Shown: positions 9,249 through 18,650 of the stretch, piece by piece
Numbering within the stretch: position 1 is the stretch's first letter
Layout: each line of letters opens with the position of its first letter
NCBI RefSeq assembly: GCF_900111295.1
Contig: NZ_FOGT01000004.1
Location: 281,970 to 345,969 of the forward strand
DNA: 64,000 bases
Source of the DNA: Salipaludibacillus aurantiacus
GTDB lineage: Bacteria; Bacillota; Bacilli; Bacillales; Salisediminibacteriaceae
Direction: 5' to 3'
Position numbers and translations under genes: made by a program
Notes under the pieces: model-generated
Seen by the model: only the letters and a program-made list of their open reading frames with translations
The model's database searches: none
Told to the model about the DNA's origin: nothing

Positions 9249-10661
9249 GTGAAAGAACGGAAGAAGGCCGGCGGGCCGAAAACTGAACTGAAAATTAAAA
9301 AAGGCCAGCGTTTCCCTGTGACAATCAAACGAATGGGAATCGACGGCGAAGGAGTAGGGTTCTTTAAGCGTCAAGTCGTGTTTGTTCCCGGCGCCTGGCC
9401 AGGGGAAGAAGTTGTATGTGAAGCAGTAAAAGTCTCCCATCAATTCGCGACAGCTAAAATTGTAAAAGTGAGGCGGAAATCTGAAGAACGGCAGACTCCG
9501 CCGTGCGCTGTCTATAATGAATGCGGCGGCTGCCAGCTTCAGCACGTGAGCTACAGCGCCCAGCTTCGTGAAAAAAAAGATGTCGTTCGCCAGGCATTCG
9601 AAAGGTACACGTCTATTAATCTTGATAAAATTGACTTCAAGGATACTATTGGAATGGAAGACCCGTGGTACTACAGAAATAAAAGCCAGATGCAAACCGG
9701 GCTGCACAACGGTAAGGTGATTGCCGGGCTTTACAGCACCAACAGCCATAAGCTGATTGACATACCGGAATGTATCGTCCAGCACCCGCAGACGAATAAG
9801 GTTACCCGGACAGTCAAACAAATCGTCCAGGATTTGAAAATCCCCGTTTATAATGAAAAAAAACATAAAGGATTTTTACGCACAATTGTTACCAGGATAG
9901 GATTCAAAACAGGTGAATGGCAGCTTGCTTTAGTCACAAAAGAAAAAGAATTCCCCCGGAAGGAATTATTTTTAGAGGAGCTTAAACGGAGGCTCCCGGA
10001 TGTCACTTCAGTCATTCAAAATGTTAACCCGGAAAAAACATCGCTCGTTTTCGGTGACGAAACGTTCGTCCTGTACGGAAAAGAAAAACTTGAAGAAAAA
10101 CTGGGCGACTTTACTTTTCATCTGTCTGCCAGGGCATTTTTCCAGCTGAATCCTGTTCAGACAGAAAAACTTTACGATGAAGTAAAGAAAGCCGCACAAT
10201 TAAGCGGAAAAGAGAATGTAGTTGACGCATACTGCGGTGTTGGTACAATCGGTCTCTGGGTAGCAGACAAAGCGAAAGAGCTCCGCGGAATGGATATCAT
10301 ACAAGAGTCCATTTCAGATGCTCGTAAAAACGCAACAAACCACGGGATTGATCATGCCACGTATGAAACGGGAAAGGCGGAAACATGGCTTCCGAAATGG
10401 GAAAAGCAAGGATGGAAAGCGGATGTGGTCATTGTGGATCCGCCTCGTACCGGGCTTGACGCCTCACTCATCGACACGCTGCTTAGAACAAAGCCTGAGC
10501 GGATTGTGTATGTCTCATGTAATCCGTCAACGTTGGCGAAAAATGTAAAAGAACTCTCTAAAGGAGGCTATAAACTTAAAAGCCTTCAGCCCGTGGACAT
10601 GTTTCCTCAAACGGCCCAGGTGGAGTGCGTGGCACAGCTGGTCTTAAAAAGTAATCAATAA
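9249..10661 (+). CDS. rlmD: 23S rRNA (uracil-5-)-methyltransferase, RlmD/RlmCD type (YfjO-like)
   Basis: 470-residue SAM-dependent m5U methyltransferase acting on 23S rRNA (U1939 and/or U747 type). N-terminal TRAM domain (about 18-75), then iron-sulfur cysteines C86, C92 and C95 plus one in IPECIVQH, a SAM-binding domain with [13 protein letters not shown], the DPPRTGLD motif, and the nucleophile in [14 protein letters not shown] start 15 bases after the glycosylase gene with a TTGAGGTG-type ribosome binding site. B. subtilis has two such proteins (RlmCD/YefA and YfjO); gene context favours YfjO, so the exact target uridine is uncertain. Confidence 0.9.
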   Translation: MKERKKAGGPKTELKIKKGQRFPVTIKRMGIDGEGVGFFKRQVVFVPGAWPGEEVVCEAVKVSHQFATAKIVKVRRKSEERQTPPCAVYNECGGCQLQHVSYSAQLREKKDVVRQAFERYTSINLDKIDFKDTIGMEDPWYYRNKSQMQTGLHNGKVIAGLYSTNSHKLIDIPECIVQHPQTNKVTRTVKQIVQDLKIPVYNEKKHKGFLRTIVTRIGFKTGEWQLALVTKEKEFPRKELFLEELKRRLPDVTSVIQNVNPEKTSLVFGDETFVLYGKEKLEEKLGDFTFHLSARAFFQLNPVQTEKLYDEVKKAAQLSGKENVVDAYCGVGTIGLWVADKAKELRGMDIIQESISDARKNATNHGIDHATYETGKAETWLPKWEKQGWKADVVIVDPPRTGLDASLIDTLLRTKPERIVYVSCNPSTLAKNVKELSKGGYKLKSLQPVDMFPQTAQVECVAQLVLKSNQ

Positions 10662-10832
10662 ATTTAATTCTGCTCATTTAATAATTTATAGGTATGTTAA
10701 AATAATCTGTTGGTTATTTTTTCCTAGGAGTGGCTCCATGAGGTCACTCTTATTTTTATATTTAAAAGGTTGAAAAATATACATTGACAAAAAAGAAAGA
10801 GAGGAGTAAATTACTTTTATAATTACATACTA

Positions 10833-10990
10833 ACCTTAAATCGCTGAATTTGTTTTGTGGAACAAAGCGGGGGAACCAAAAGTGGCAAACAGGGGTATGA
10901 CTTGTTTGTCTTGGGGTGAATCTAATTAGAAGGGGTGCTCTCAACTCCTAATCCGACAGCTAACTTCGTAAGCGTTTCAAGAGAGAAGGT
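10833..10990 (+). promoter_or_regulatory. Cyclic-di-AMP riboswitch (ydaO/yuaA element)
   Basis: All conserved blocks of the ydaO-type aptamer are present in order: TCGCTGAATTTG (10841), GCGGGGGAACCAA (about 10867), GGGGTGAATC (about 10913), and AATCCGACAGCTAACTTCGTAAGCG (about 10950-10974), closed by a CCTT ... AAGG basal pairing. In B. subtilis this class lies upstream of ktrAB (yuaA) and shuts off K+ uptake when c-di-AMP is high. Here it directly precedes ktrA-ktrB with a terminator in between, as expected for transcriptional control. Confidence 0.95.
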
Positions 10991-11028
10991 TTTTAATTAA
11001 AGACCTTTTTTAGAAGAGTCTTTTTTTT
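10987..11028 (+). terminator. Riboswitch expression platform terminator
   Basis: AAGGTTTTTAA / TTAAAGACCTT hairpin followed by TTTTTT, and a second T8 run at 11021-11028. The left arm overlaps the AAGG that can close the aptamer, so aptamer and terminator are physically coupled. It ends 22 bases before the ktrA start codon. Confidence 0.75.
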
Positions 11029-11050
11029 GTGTGAAAAGGGGATGGAAGCA

Positions 11051-11713
11051 ATGAATCAAAAAAAACAGTTTGTTGTTATTGGGCTGGGCCGTTTTGGCGG
11101 CAGCGTATGTAAAGAATTAATACAACAGGGTAATGAAGTGCTCGCTATGGATATGGATGAACAAAAAGTCAGTGACTATTCTAAAATAGCAACACATGCA
11201 GTAGTTGCCGACTCGACTGATGAGCCGACTTTAATGTCACTTGGTATACGAAACTTCGATGTAGCAGTGGTGGCGATTGGAGACAACCTTCAAGCAAGTA
11301 TTTTGACTACTCTTTTATTAAAAGAAATTGGAGTAAATAATATATGGGTAAAAGCAAAGAACAATTACCACCAGAAGGTACTTGAAAAAATCGGGGCTGA
11401 CAGAGTCATCCACCCTGAGAGCGATATGGGAAGAAGAATAGCACAGCAATTATCTGATGAAAACGTGATAGATTTTATAGAATTATCATTAGATTACAGT
11501 ATTGTGGAATTAATAGCGGTTCAAAAACTGGATGGGAAAACATTGATTGAATTGGACATTAGGGGCCGGTATGGTATTACTGTTTTAGCCATAAAGAGCG
11601 GTGACGAGATTAATGTCTCTCCAGAACCTGACTATCAGATAACAGCAGGAGAACTTCTCATTGTTATCGGACATAATAAAGATATTAAACGGTTTGAAAA
11701 TGAAGCGATGTAA
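11051..11713 (+). CDS. ktrA: KtrA-type potassium uptake regulatory subunit
   Basis: 220-residue RCK protein, the cytoplasmic gating ring of the Ktr K+ (Na+-dependent) uptake system. RCK_N Rossmann domain (about 6-130) with GLGRFG at 11-16 and an acidic residue at the end of beta-2 for nucleotide binding (ATP/ADP in Ktr); RCK_C domain (about 140-218), which in KtrA/KtrC binds c-di-AMP. The frame is open from a TTG at 11027, but that lies in the terminator; the ATG at 11051 has AAGGGG 9 bases upstream. Follows the c-di-AMP riboswitch and precedes the channel subunit by 62 bases. Confidence 0.92.
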   Translation: MNQKKQFVVIGLGRFGGSVCKELIQQGNEVLAMDMDEQKVSDYSKIATHAVVADSTDEPTLMSLGIRNFDVAVVAIGDNLQASILTTLLLKEIGVNNIWVKAKNNYHQKVLEKIGADRVIHPESDMGRRIAQQLSDENVIDFIELSLDYSIVELIAVQKLDGKTLIELDIRGRYGITVLAIKSGDEINVSPEPDYQITAGELLIVIGHNKDIKRFENEAM

Positions 11714-11775
11714 TATACAAATCCGGAGGCCATATTTTTAATTAACAAATTCTTTGACGAATGAAGGTATGTTAT

Positions 11776-13128
11776 ATGTTAAACGCTGGAGAAAATAAAT
11801 CCGTTAAATTATCCTCAGTTCAAATAATTGTGTTGTTTTATGCTGGTGCAGTTCTTATTTCATGCATTTTATTAAGTCTGCCAATTGCTTTAAAACCGGG
11901 TGTAACCTGGACATTTATTGATTTATTATTTACTTCAGTCAGTGCAGTAAGCGTCACAGGGTTAACAGTCGTGAATACAGCTGAGACTTTCAGCGGGCCT
12001 GGTGTCTTCATCTTAGCGTTTATTCTGCAATTTGGCGGGATAGGTATAATGACTTTAGGAACGTTTATCTGGGTCATTTTAGGAAAAAAAATTAGTTTTA
12101 GAGATAGACAGCTTATGATGATTGATCACAACAGAAGCGCTTTTTCCGGCTTAGTCAGGTTAATGCTTCAAATACTGACACTGTTTTTGATTATCGAGGC
12201 TATTGGGACAGTCATTCTTGGTATATATTTTCTAAATTATTTTCCTACCTGGCATGAGGCATTTATTCAAGGTTTTTTTGGTTCAGTGAGCGCTGCAACT
12301 AATGCCGGTTTTGATATAACAGGCGAATCTTTGGAACCTTTTGCTAATGACTATTTTGTTCAGACAATAAATATACTTTTGTTAATATTCGGGGCTATCG
12401 GCTTTCCTGTTTTAATAGAAGTAAAAGAAATGCTTACAAAGCCAAAAAATGAAAAATTCCGTTTTTCATTATTCACTAAAATTACAACGATTACTTTTTT
12501 TTCTTTGGCTTTTATTGGTACGGTGCTTATTTATGTATTTGATAAAAATCATTTCTTTGCCGGTAAAACTTGGCATGAAACTGTTTTTTATGCCTTATTC
12601 CAATCAGTGACTACCAGGAATGGCGGGCTTGCTACAATGGATGTCAGTGAGTTTACAGAAGCCACGCAAATGGTCCAAAGTGCATTAATGTTTATAGGGG
12701 CTTCTCCCAGCAGTGTAGGGGGTGGAATCAGAACCACAACTTTTGCAATTGCTGTTTTGGCTATAATTTCATTCGCCCGAGGCCGGCAGTCTGTAAAACT
12801 GTTCGGACGAGAACTGCACATGGAAGACATTACAAAGTCTTTTATCGTCGTATCAGTTGCTATTATGCTTTGGGGCTCAGCAATTATTTTATTAACTCAT
12901 TTAGAGTCTTTCCCTCTTATGGCAGTGGTATACGAGGTCAGTTCAGCATTCGGTACTACAGGCTTATCCATGGGGATCACCTCGGAATTGAGTACAGCGG
13001 GTAAATTAATTATTATCATGTTAATGTTTATTGGAAGGATAGGTATTTTCTCATTTTTATTCCTGATTCGAGGGACGACTGCTGTGGAACCATTCCATTA
13101 TCCAAAGGAGAGAGTCATCATTGGATAA
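11776..13128 (+). CDS. ktrB: KtrB-type potassium transporter membrane subunit (TrkH family)
   Basis: 450-residue TrkH/KtrB-family K+ transporter with four membrane-pore-membrane repeats. Selectivity-loop glycines are seen in SAVSVTGLTV, SAATNAGFDI, SVTTRNGGLA and SAFGTTGLSMG. The intramembrane gate region after the third pore loop is GASPSSVGGGIRTTT. Start: GAAGGT precedes the ATG at 11776 by 7 bases, better than the in-frame ATG at 11761. Works with the KtrA ring encoded just upstream. In salt-adapted bacilli, rapid K+ uptake is the first response to osmotic upshift. Confidence 0.9.
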   Translation: MLNAGENKSVKLSSVQIIVLFYAGAVLISCILLSLPIALKPGVTWTFIDLLFTSVSAVSVTGLTVVNTAETFSGPGVFILAFILQFGGIGIMTLGTFIWVILGKKISFRDRQLMMIDHNRSAFSGLVRLMLQILTLFLIIEAIGTVILGIYFLNYFPTWHEAFIQGFFGSVSAATNAGFDITGESLEPFANDYFVQTINILLLIFGAIGFPVLIEVKEMLTKPKNEKFRFSLFTKITTITFFSLAFIGTVLIYVFDKNHFFAGKTWHETVFYALFQSVTTRNGGLATMDVSEFTEATQMVQSALMFIGASPSSVGGGIRTTTFAIAVLAIISFARGRQSVKLFGRELHMEDITKSFIVVSVAIMLWGSAIILLTHLESFPLMAVVYEVSSAFGTTGLSMGITSELSTAGKLIIIMLMFIGRIGIFSFLFLIRGTTAVEPFHYPKERVIIG

Positions 13129-13210
13129 TGTGGTGGGTAAATATCTTAATACGAAAGACTAATTATGGCCTGAATTACCCTTATTAAAAGAAGCAGGAAT
13201 AAACAAGAAT

Positions 13211-13253
13211 AACCCAGGCAGAAATTATTTTGCTGTCTTGGGTTCTTTTTTTA
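13211..13253 (+). terminator. Rho-independent terminator after ktrB
   Basis: AACCCAGGCAG / CTGTCTTGGGTT hairpin followed by CTTTTTTTAT. Confidence 0.85.
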
Positions 13254-13294
13254 TAGATAATAGTATTTTAAGACCTGCGCCTTATTATAATTTT

Positions 13295-13320
13295 GTTCTA
13301 AATTTACTTTTATAGGGATT
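13295..13320 (+). promoter_or_regulatory. Possible sigma-B-type promoter for gsiB
   Basis: GTTCTA, 14 bases, GGGATT resembles the general-stress sigma-B consensus (GTTTaa, 12-15 bases, GGGtAt). gsiB is a classical sigma-B gene in B. subtilis. The site would give a ~250-base leader. The match is partial, so this is tentative. Confidence 0.3.
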
Positions 13321-13490
13321 AAGAAGGGTGTGGAAAAAATGAAATAAGAAAAAGCCTGTGATTCCAGGAAATAGACGCCAGGGAATATCATCCTAAAAAA
13401 TTCCAGTTTGATTTATTTTTATTACTTTCATGGTTCGAAATCCTCTTTTAGTGTTACAAATCTATTAAAAGAATAACTAAAAACTTACAA

Positions 13491-13500
13491 AAAAGGAGGT
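13491..13500 (+). promoter_or_regulatory. Orphan Shine-Dalgarno sequence in the gsiB leader
   Basis: A strong AAAAGGAGGT with no start codon at usable distance; the nearest in any frame is more than 30 bases on and leads to a 7-codon frame. The gsiB gene has its own AAGGAGG at 13566-13572. Leader Shine-Dalgarno sequences that stabilise mRNA are known from Bacillus (cry3A STAB-SD), and gsiB mRNA is known to be unusually stable in B. subtilis. Confidence 0.4.
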
Positions 13501-13580
13501 TTAAGAAAAACTCGGTTTAAAGAGAAGGACAAGTTGGAATATGTAGTAATGTAACATCAAAATTTAAGGAGGTTTTCAAA

Positions 13581-13970
13581 TTGGCTAACAATCAAAATCA
13601 AGGAAATATGAGCAGAGAAGAAGCAGGACGCAAAGGCGGAGAAGAAACCAGCAGAAAATACGATCAAGAGCATTTCGAAAACATCGGTCAAAAAGGTGGC
13701 GAAACCACCAGCGAAAAATATGACCAGGAACATTTCGAAAACATTGGCCAAAAGGGCGGAGAAACGACAAGCAAAGATCAAGACAATAACTTCTATAAGG
13801 ATATCGGCCAAAAAGGTGGAGAAACTACCAGCGAAGAGCATGGCCAGAAGCACTATCAGAACATCGGTCAAAAAGGCGGAGAAACAACAAGCGAGAAATA
13901 TGGCGAAGAGCACTATGAAAAGATTGGAAAAAAAGGCGGCCGTAACTCTGGAAATGGTTCAAGCAATTAA
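13581..13970 (+). CDS. gsiB: General stress protein GsiB (KGG repeat protein)
   Basis: 129-residue, very hydrophilic protein made of about five ~20-residue repeats of the form IGQKGGETTS-(E/K)-x-Y-D-Q-E-H-F-E-N, opening with MSREEAGRKGGEETS and closing with KKGGRNSGN. This is the layout of B. subtilis GsiB, a LEA-like desiccation/heat/salt stress protein strongly induced through sigma B. The start is a TTG with AAGGAGG 8 bases upstream. The DNA repeats match the protein repeats closely, so copy number may vary between strains. Confidence 0.92.
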   Translation: MANNQNQGNMSREEAGRKGGEETSRKYDQEHFENIGQKGGETTSEKYDQEHFENIGQKGGETTSKDQDNNFYKDIGQKGGETTSEEHGQKHYQNIGQKGGETTSEKYGEEHYEKIGKKGGRNSGNGSSN

Positions 13971-14055
13971 TCATTACGACCGCATAAGAGAATTAAACCG
14001 ATAGTTTGTTCTGGCAAACAAACTACCACCATCATTATAACGGAGGTGCTTAGAG

Positions 14056-14232
14056 ATGGCAAACGAACAATATAAAACTGGCGAAAAAGCGCCAGAGAGC
14101 GGAAACTATAAAGTTGACCAGCTTGTAAACGGCAACTCCAGTACGGATAATTCAGAAATTAATTTAAGTGAAGGTGACCAATTCCCGCCTTCTCCGGGAG
14201 AAAATGAGGCGGCCTATTGGGTAAAAGCTTAA
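14056..14232 (+). CDS. YjzC-like small protein
   Basis: 58 residues, starting ATG after CGGAGGTG; begins MANEQYKTGEKAPESGNYKVD and ends FPPSPGENEAAYWVKA. The pattern (K)TGxKAPxSGxY at the start, a short acidic middle and xFPP...W(V/K)K at the end matches the YjzC family of small Bacillus proteins of unknown function. Lies 86 bases after gsiB without a clear terminator between, so it may share the stress transcript. Confidence 0.75.
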   Translation: MANEQYKTGEKAPESGNYKVDQLVNGNSSTDNSEINLSEGDQFPPSPGENEAAYWVKA

Positions 14233-14252
14233 GCTAAATAATTTATATAAAC

Positions 14253-14289
14253 TGGTCCCCCTTGAGGTTTATCAAGGGGGACTTTGATT
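14253..14289 (+). terminator. Rho-independent terminator
   Basis: GTCCCCCTTGA / TCAAGGGGGAC hairpin followed by TTTGATTTG, ending the gsiB-yjzC stretch. Confidence 0.8.
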
Positions 14290-14461
14290 TGTGTCTGTGG
14301 CAAAAACCTCTGATAAGTGTACCGGAGTACTTTGAAGATACATATCTTTTAATCGTTAATAAGTCGCGCTCCGTAATCTTACACCCATACTGGTTTTAGT
14401 GACAAACGAAAAAGATTAAGAACAGCCTGCAGCGGTACAAAGTGTGACTATAAGAGACATA

Positions 14462-14500
14462 AAAAAGGAGAAAGCGGATTTCCCGCGTTCTCCTTCTAAA
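14462..14500 (-). terminator. Rho-independent terminator of the CBS gene
   Basis: On the minus strand AAGGAGAACGCGG / CCGCTTTCTCCTT then TTTTATG, just after the stop of the CBS-domain gene. Confidence 0.8.
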
Positions 14501-14515
14501 ATCTAATAGCTTTTA

Positions 14516-14938
14516 TTAGTTGTTCCCTTCACCTTTGGAAATTTCGCTTATAATATTTCCGGCAGTTTGTTCAGCATTCTCTACGCCTAAGTCGCCGAGA
14601 GTGACGACACCTTTAATATTGTCGTTTTCCAGCACTAACAGTCTTTTAATCCGGTGATCCTGCATGATTTTGGCAGCTTCCTCGACATCCATGTCCGGGT
14701 GGCCGGTGACGATGTTTTCGGTCATTATATCCTGGGCTTTCACATGTTCAGGAGAGCCTTTAGCTAATCCTTTAACTACAATATCTCTGTCTGTTACAAC
14801 ACCGGAACATTTATCGTTGTCTACTACCGGAATGAATCCGACATCTTCTTCTTTCATTTTTTTTGCCATAGTAGCCAGGTTATCGTAAGAGTTGCAGTAC
14901 TCCACGTTTGAAGTCATATACTCTTTCAATTGTGCCAT
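14516..14938 (-). CDS. Two-CBS-domain protein (YhcV-like)
   Basis: 140 residues, almost entirely two CBS motifs: the first with DVGFIPVVDNDKCSGVVTDRDIV, the second with HRIKRLLVLENDNIKGVVTLGDL. Paired CBS domains form a Bateman module that binds adenine nucleotides or other ligands. There is no attached enzyme or channel, as in B. subtilis YhcV, which it resembles in length and in the closing ALGDLAV/TLGDLGV block. Role unknown; probably a stress or energy sensor. Confidence 0.85.
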   Translation of the reverse strand: MAQLKEYMTSNVEYCNSYDNLATMAKKMKEEDVGFIPVVDNDKCSGVVTDRDIVVKGLAKGSPEHVKAQDIMTENIVTGHPDMDVEEAAKIMQDHRIKRLLVLENDNIKGVVTLGDLGVENAEQTAGNIISEISKGEGNN

Positions 14939-15313
14939 TCACAAATCACCCTTTCTTAAAAGTGTATATTCTTCTTTTACCATACAGATAAGGAGTCAAA
15001 CTAAAAATTGGTTAATATTACAAACATTTTTTCCGGGTTTCAACCAGGTTAATCTCATATAAAATAGAGGTTACACATAAGTCAGCTACAGTTTTTTATA
15101 AGAGCCTCACACAGAAAAAGTTTATTTATTTACGAGAAACGTACTGAATGATTTTCTAACTATGAGAAAATTATCAGGTTGGATGGTATGATAGATTCAA
15201 TCTCATTTTTTTAGCAGGTTTTGCTGAATTCCAGAACGGGAGTGTTAAACTTTTAACAGCCTGCAGGGAACAGAGCCAAAAAAGATAGAAATAATTAATA
15301 CGGGTGAAATGAA
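14939..15313. other. Gene-free interval upstream of the MATE gene
   Basis: AT-rich, divergent promoter region between the CBS gene (minus) and the MATE gene (plus). No small gene with a ribosome binding site, no clear terminator and no known riboswitch seen. A TATGAT-like -10 lies near 15187. Confidence 0.4.
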
Positions 15314-16675
15314 ATGGAACATGTGAATACGAGACAAGAAAAAGTACAGTTATTTTTAAAAATATTATGGCCAATCATGGTCACACAGGTTAGTTTGTTT
15401 GCGATGAATCTGGTAGATACGATGATGTCCGGAAGAGTGGGAACAGACGACTTAGCTGGGGTCGCAATTGGATCCAGTTTATGGATGCCTGTTTTTACTG
15501 GAATTAATGGCATCCTGTTAGCCGTCACCACGATCGTCGCCCATCTCGTCGGGAGCGGCAGAAGCGATAAAATTACTGAATCCGTTACCCAGGCGATGTA
15601 TTTAGCTATGGTCCTTGCTTTTTTAGTCGTAATGGGCGGAGTGCTGTTTCTTCAGCCTCTCTTATCGATAATGAATTTAACACCGGAGGTTAACCATATT
15701 TCATTCGGTTACTTAGTCGGGTTAGCCTTTGGAATTATTCCTCTGTTCCTGGCAAGCGTGCTGAGGAATTTCTTTGACGGGCAGGGATTCACGCGCATCA
15801 CGATGCTAATAATTATAGCTGCAGTGCCTTTTAATATTCTATTAAACTACGGTTTTATTTTCGGTAACTTTGGTCTTCCAGCTCTGGGTGGAATCGGGGC
15901 GGGTTATGCCACAGCAGCCACGTACTGGATTATCCTCTTCTTCAGCGCCTGGATGACATTTAAAGTGCCGGCTATCAGGCATTTCCGTCTTTTTAAGACC
16001 TGGATGAAACCATCATGGGTTAAATGGAAAGAACAATTATCTATAGGTATACCGATCGGCCTCTCGATCTTTTTTGAGTCGAGCATCTTTTCAGTTGTGA
16101 CGTTACTCATGGGGGTGATGTTTACAACGGTAACGATTGCTGCCCACCAGATCGCCCTGAGTTTTACCTCACTGATTTTTATGATTCCATTAAGCATCTC
16201 CATGGCATTGACCATTGTAGTCGGTTTTTCTGTAGGGGGAGGGAGACTGCAGTCGGCTAAACAATACGGACGCCTTGGGGTATTAGGAGGTATCGGATTT
16301 TTAGCTGTCGGTGCGGTTTTTCTCTACTTCTTCCGAGAGGAAATTGCATATTTGTATACTGAAGACCGCGATGTGGTTGTTATGGCAGGGCATTTCTTTA
16401 TTATTGCCATTGTCTATCAGCTGTCCGATGCCGCCCAATCCGGCCTCCAAGGGGTGCTGAGAGGATATAAAGACGTGAAAGTTCCTTTTATAACCGCCTT
16501 TACTTCTTACTGGGTCATTGGCATACCCGCAGGCTATTATTTAGCCGCATTTACCGCACTAGGCCCATTCGGACTTTGGGTGGGGATCACTTTAGGTCTG
16601 ACCTGTGCGGCCATCGGATTTTTCGTCCGGCTGCAAATTATTCAGCGGCGTATTGAATTGCAGAGTAACAGGTAG
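15314..16675 (+). CDS. MATE family efflux transporter (NorM type)
   Basis: 453 residues with 12 predicted membrane segments in two halves of six. The N-terminal signature (WPIMVTQVSLFAMNLVDTMMSGR-type) and the repeated motif at the start of the second half (IGIPIGLSIFFESSIFSVV) place it in the NorM branch of the MATE superfamily, which exports cationic drugs or metabolites in exchange for Na+ or H+. Substrate cannot be predicted. GGGTGA precedes the ATG weakly. Ends 11 bases from the convergent dbpA gene. Confidence 0.9.
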   Translation: MEHVNTRQEKVQLFLKILWPIMVTQVSLFAMNLVDTMMSGRVGTDDLAGVAIGSSLWMPVFTGINGILLAVTTIVAHLVGSGRSDKITESVTQAMYLAMVLAFLVVMGGVLFLQPLLSIMNLTPEVNHISFGYLVGLAFGIIPLFLASVLRNFFDGQGFTRITMLIIIAAVPFNILLNYGFIFGNFGLPALGGIGAGYATAATYWIILFFSAWMTFKVPAIRHFRLFKTWMKPSWVKWKEQLSIGIPIGLSIFFESSIFSVVTLLMGVMFTTVTIAAHQIALSFTSLIFMIPLSISMALTIVVGFSVGGGRLQSAKQYGRLGVLGGIGFLAVGAVFLYFFREEIAYLYTEDRDVVVMAGHFFIIAIVYQLSDAAQSGLQGVLRGYKDVKVPFITAFTSYWVIGIPAGYYLAAFTALGPFGLWVGITLGLTCAAIGFFVRLQIIQRRIELQSNR

Positions 16676-16686
16676 GTGTCTGCCTG

Positions 16687-18132
16687 TTACTTTCTTGCTA
16701 TATGAACCTTTAATTTTTTCCCTTTAACGGTTCTGTTTTTCATCTCCTGCAAAACTGCCGGGCCTTTTCCGTTCAGAATATCAATATAAGTCATACGCTC
16801 CTGAATGCTTATTATTCCAATATCGTCAGCTGAAATGCCCTGAATATTTGTAAGAGTACCAACGAAATCGACAGGTCTCAGCTTCTTTTGCTTCCCGCCG
16901 TTAAAATACAGTTTAGTGATGTTTTCGTTCAGCTGAGCACTTTTGTCTTTTTTGAGGGGCGCCTGTTTACTCATTTTAGCTGCAAAGGCTTGTCTGTGTT
17001 TAGTCACTTCTGCTTCAGAAGGAGGGCAAGCTGTATTTATAGATAAGCCTGTAAAACGTTCAATTTCACCTATACCAGGGGATTCTTCTTCCGTATAAAA
17101 AGTGACTGCTTTACCTTTTTTACCTGCTCGGCCGGTGCGTCCTGTGCGGTGCACATAACTCTCTTTTTCATAAGGCATGTCATAATTAATCACAAGAGAA
17201 ATGTCTTCTATATCGATTCCTCTGGCTGCCACATTAGTGGCAATTAAGTAGCGGAATTCTCCCCGTTTAAATTCATTCATTACAGAAAAACGGTCTCCCT
17301 GGGTCATACCGCCGTGGATTTTTTCGCATGAATACCCCGATTGATTCAAAAAGCTCAGCACGTCATCCACTCTTTCCTGAGTGTTGCAGAAAACAATGCA
17401 GCTGTCAGGGTTTTCAACAATAGAGATATTTTTTAACATAGACAACTTATTTTCATTAGTCACTTCGATAAATGAATGGGCAATATGCTCCATGGTTTCA
17501 CCGGTTTCTTTTGCTGCAATTTCAATTGGATTGTTCATATACTTCCGGGTAAGCTCTTCAACATCTTCAGGGATCGTTGCTGAATAAAGGGAGGTTACTC
17601 TGTTTTGAGGCAATTCTTTTATAATTGATTCAACCTGGTCAATAAATCCCATGTTAAGCATTTCGTCCGCTTCATCAATTACTGTGAATTTTATATTGTC
17701 GAGAAGAAGAGTCCCTTTCAGTATATGGTCATAAACTCTTCCCGGAGTCCCGATGACGACATGTGTTTTTTGCTTTAGTTCCAGCTGTTGATTTTTGAGC
17801 GGTTGTTGTCCGATGAGAACCGTAGCCTTGATACGTTTAAACCTGCCGATATTCGTTATATCTTCTTTTATTTGAACAGCAAGTTCCCGGGTCGGTGTCA
17901 GAATCAGCGCCTGTGGTTTATTTTCTTCCCATTCCGCCAGTTCACAGACCGGTATGCCGAAAGAGGCTGTTTTTCCGCTGCCTGTTTGAGATTTGACTAC
18001 AAGATCTTTCTTCTTCAGAGCGGAAGGGATGACTTTTTCCTGAACCTCGGTAGGGTGCTGATAATTTAAATCTTTCAGCGCCCGTTTAATCTCTTCACTT
18101 AATCCAAATTTATTAAAAGTATCTGTATTCAT
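16687..18132 (-). CDS. dbpA: DEAD-box RNA helicase DbpA
   Basis: 481 residues, the length of B. subtilis DbpA/YxiN, which acts on 23S rRNA hairpin 92 during 50S assembly. Helicase core: Q motif region at about 20-30, GSGKT (51-55), PTRELA, TPGR, DEAD, SAT and [13 protein letters not shown]. The last ~75 residues ([21 protein letters not shown] onward) form the RRM-like DbpA RNA-binding domain that gives 23S specificity. Monocistronic. Confidence 0.92.
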   Translation of the reverse strand: MNTDTFNKFGLSEEIKRALKDLNYQHPTEVQEKVIPSALKKKDLVVKSQTGSGKTASFGIPVCELAEWEENKPQALILTPTRELAVQIKEDITNIGRFKRIKATVLIGQQPLKNQQLELKQKTHVVIGTPGRVYDHILKGTLLLDNIKFTVIDEADEMLNMGFIDQVESIIKELPQNRVTSLYSATIPEDVEELTRKYMNNPIEIAAKETGETMEHIAHSFIEVTNENKLSMLKNISIVENPDSCIVFCNTQERVDDVLSFLNQSGYSCEKIHGGMTQGDRFSVMNEFKRGEFRYLIATNVAARGIDIEDISLVINYDMPYEKESYVHRTGRTGRAGKKGKAVTFYTEEESPGIGEIERFTGLSINTACPPSEAEVTKHRQAFAAKMSKQAPLKKDKSAQLNENITKLYFNGGKQKKLRPVDFVGTLTNIQGISADDIGIISIQERMTYIDILNGKGPAVLQEMKNRTVKGKKLKVHIARK

Positions 18133-18248
18133 GATTAACCCTCATTTTACTTTATATTTTGTTCTTTATTATTTCCGAAGTAGGTTTTAAATCATTAACT
18201 CTTTTTGAAATGCTCTATTAATATTTATTGTTGATTTTGAAAAAACGA

Positions 18249-18345
18249 GACGCCTGCGGGAAAAGCAAGAGCTGAAGATCCATCGGGGTGTTTTTCCCCG
18301 ATTAGCTGAAGCCTTGCCCGCGGCAAGCGAGTGTTTATTAAAAAA
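18249..18345. repeat. Dispersed intergenic palindromic repeat, copy B
   Basis: GC-rich, partly palindromic text in an AT-rich gap (18133-18728): GACGCCTGCGGGAAAAGC ... GAGCTGAAGATCCA ... GCTGAAGCCTTGCCCGCGG-CAAGCG. The blocks TGAAGATCCA and GCTGAAG...GCAAGCG recur at 37405-37527. Elements of this kind are widespread between genes in Bacillaceae. The rest of the gap holds text near 18520-18575 in which CGCCGAT or CCGCTGAT recurs three times, another short repeat style seen in bacilli. No real gene seen. Confidence 0.55.
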
Positions 18346-18650
18346 TCAACATTTATCTATAACAGAGTCTTTGAAAAAACCTGCTCGTTAAATTTACCAG
18401 TAATAGTGACATAAAGAAAGCTAATTTATGAGTGGAGCATTTTTGTAAAGAATGTAGGGAATTTGTTTTTTAAAGAGAGAGTCAGATAATAATGATTCAA
18501 AGTTACTGATAGAAGAGGGATATTCGCCGATTGGACCTCTATTTTCGCCGATAGAGACAATATTCCGCTGATTAAATTCAATTTTAAATGATTGAACAGC
18601 TCCTGTTCTGAAATCACTGCCCTTATTCTTTTTAAATTAAGTATAAAAGC

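Noticed and set aside
9168..9866. 232-aa minus-strand frame opposite rlmD
   Set aside because: Overlaps two strongly supported plus-strand genes; composition is that of an antisense shadow.
13321..13350. Mini-frame ATGAAATAA with GGTGTGG upstream in the gsiB leader
   Set aside because: Two codons only; no evidence that it acts as an attenuator.
18426..18617. 63-aa minus-strand frame
   Set aside because: No ribosome binding site, no recognisable pattern, and it covers the repeated CGCCGAT text.
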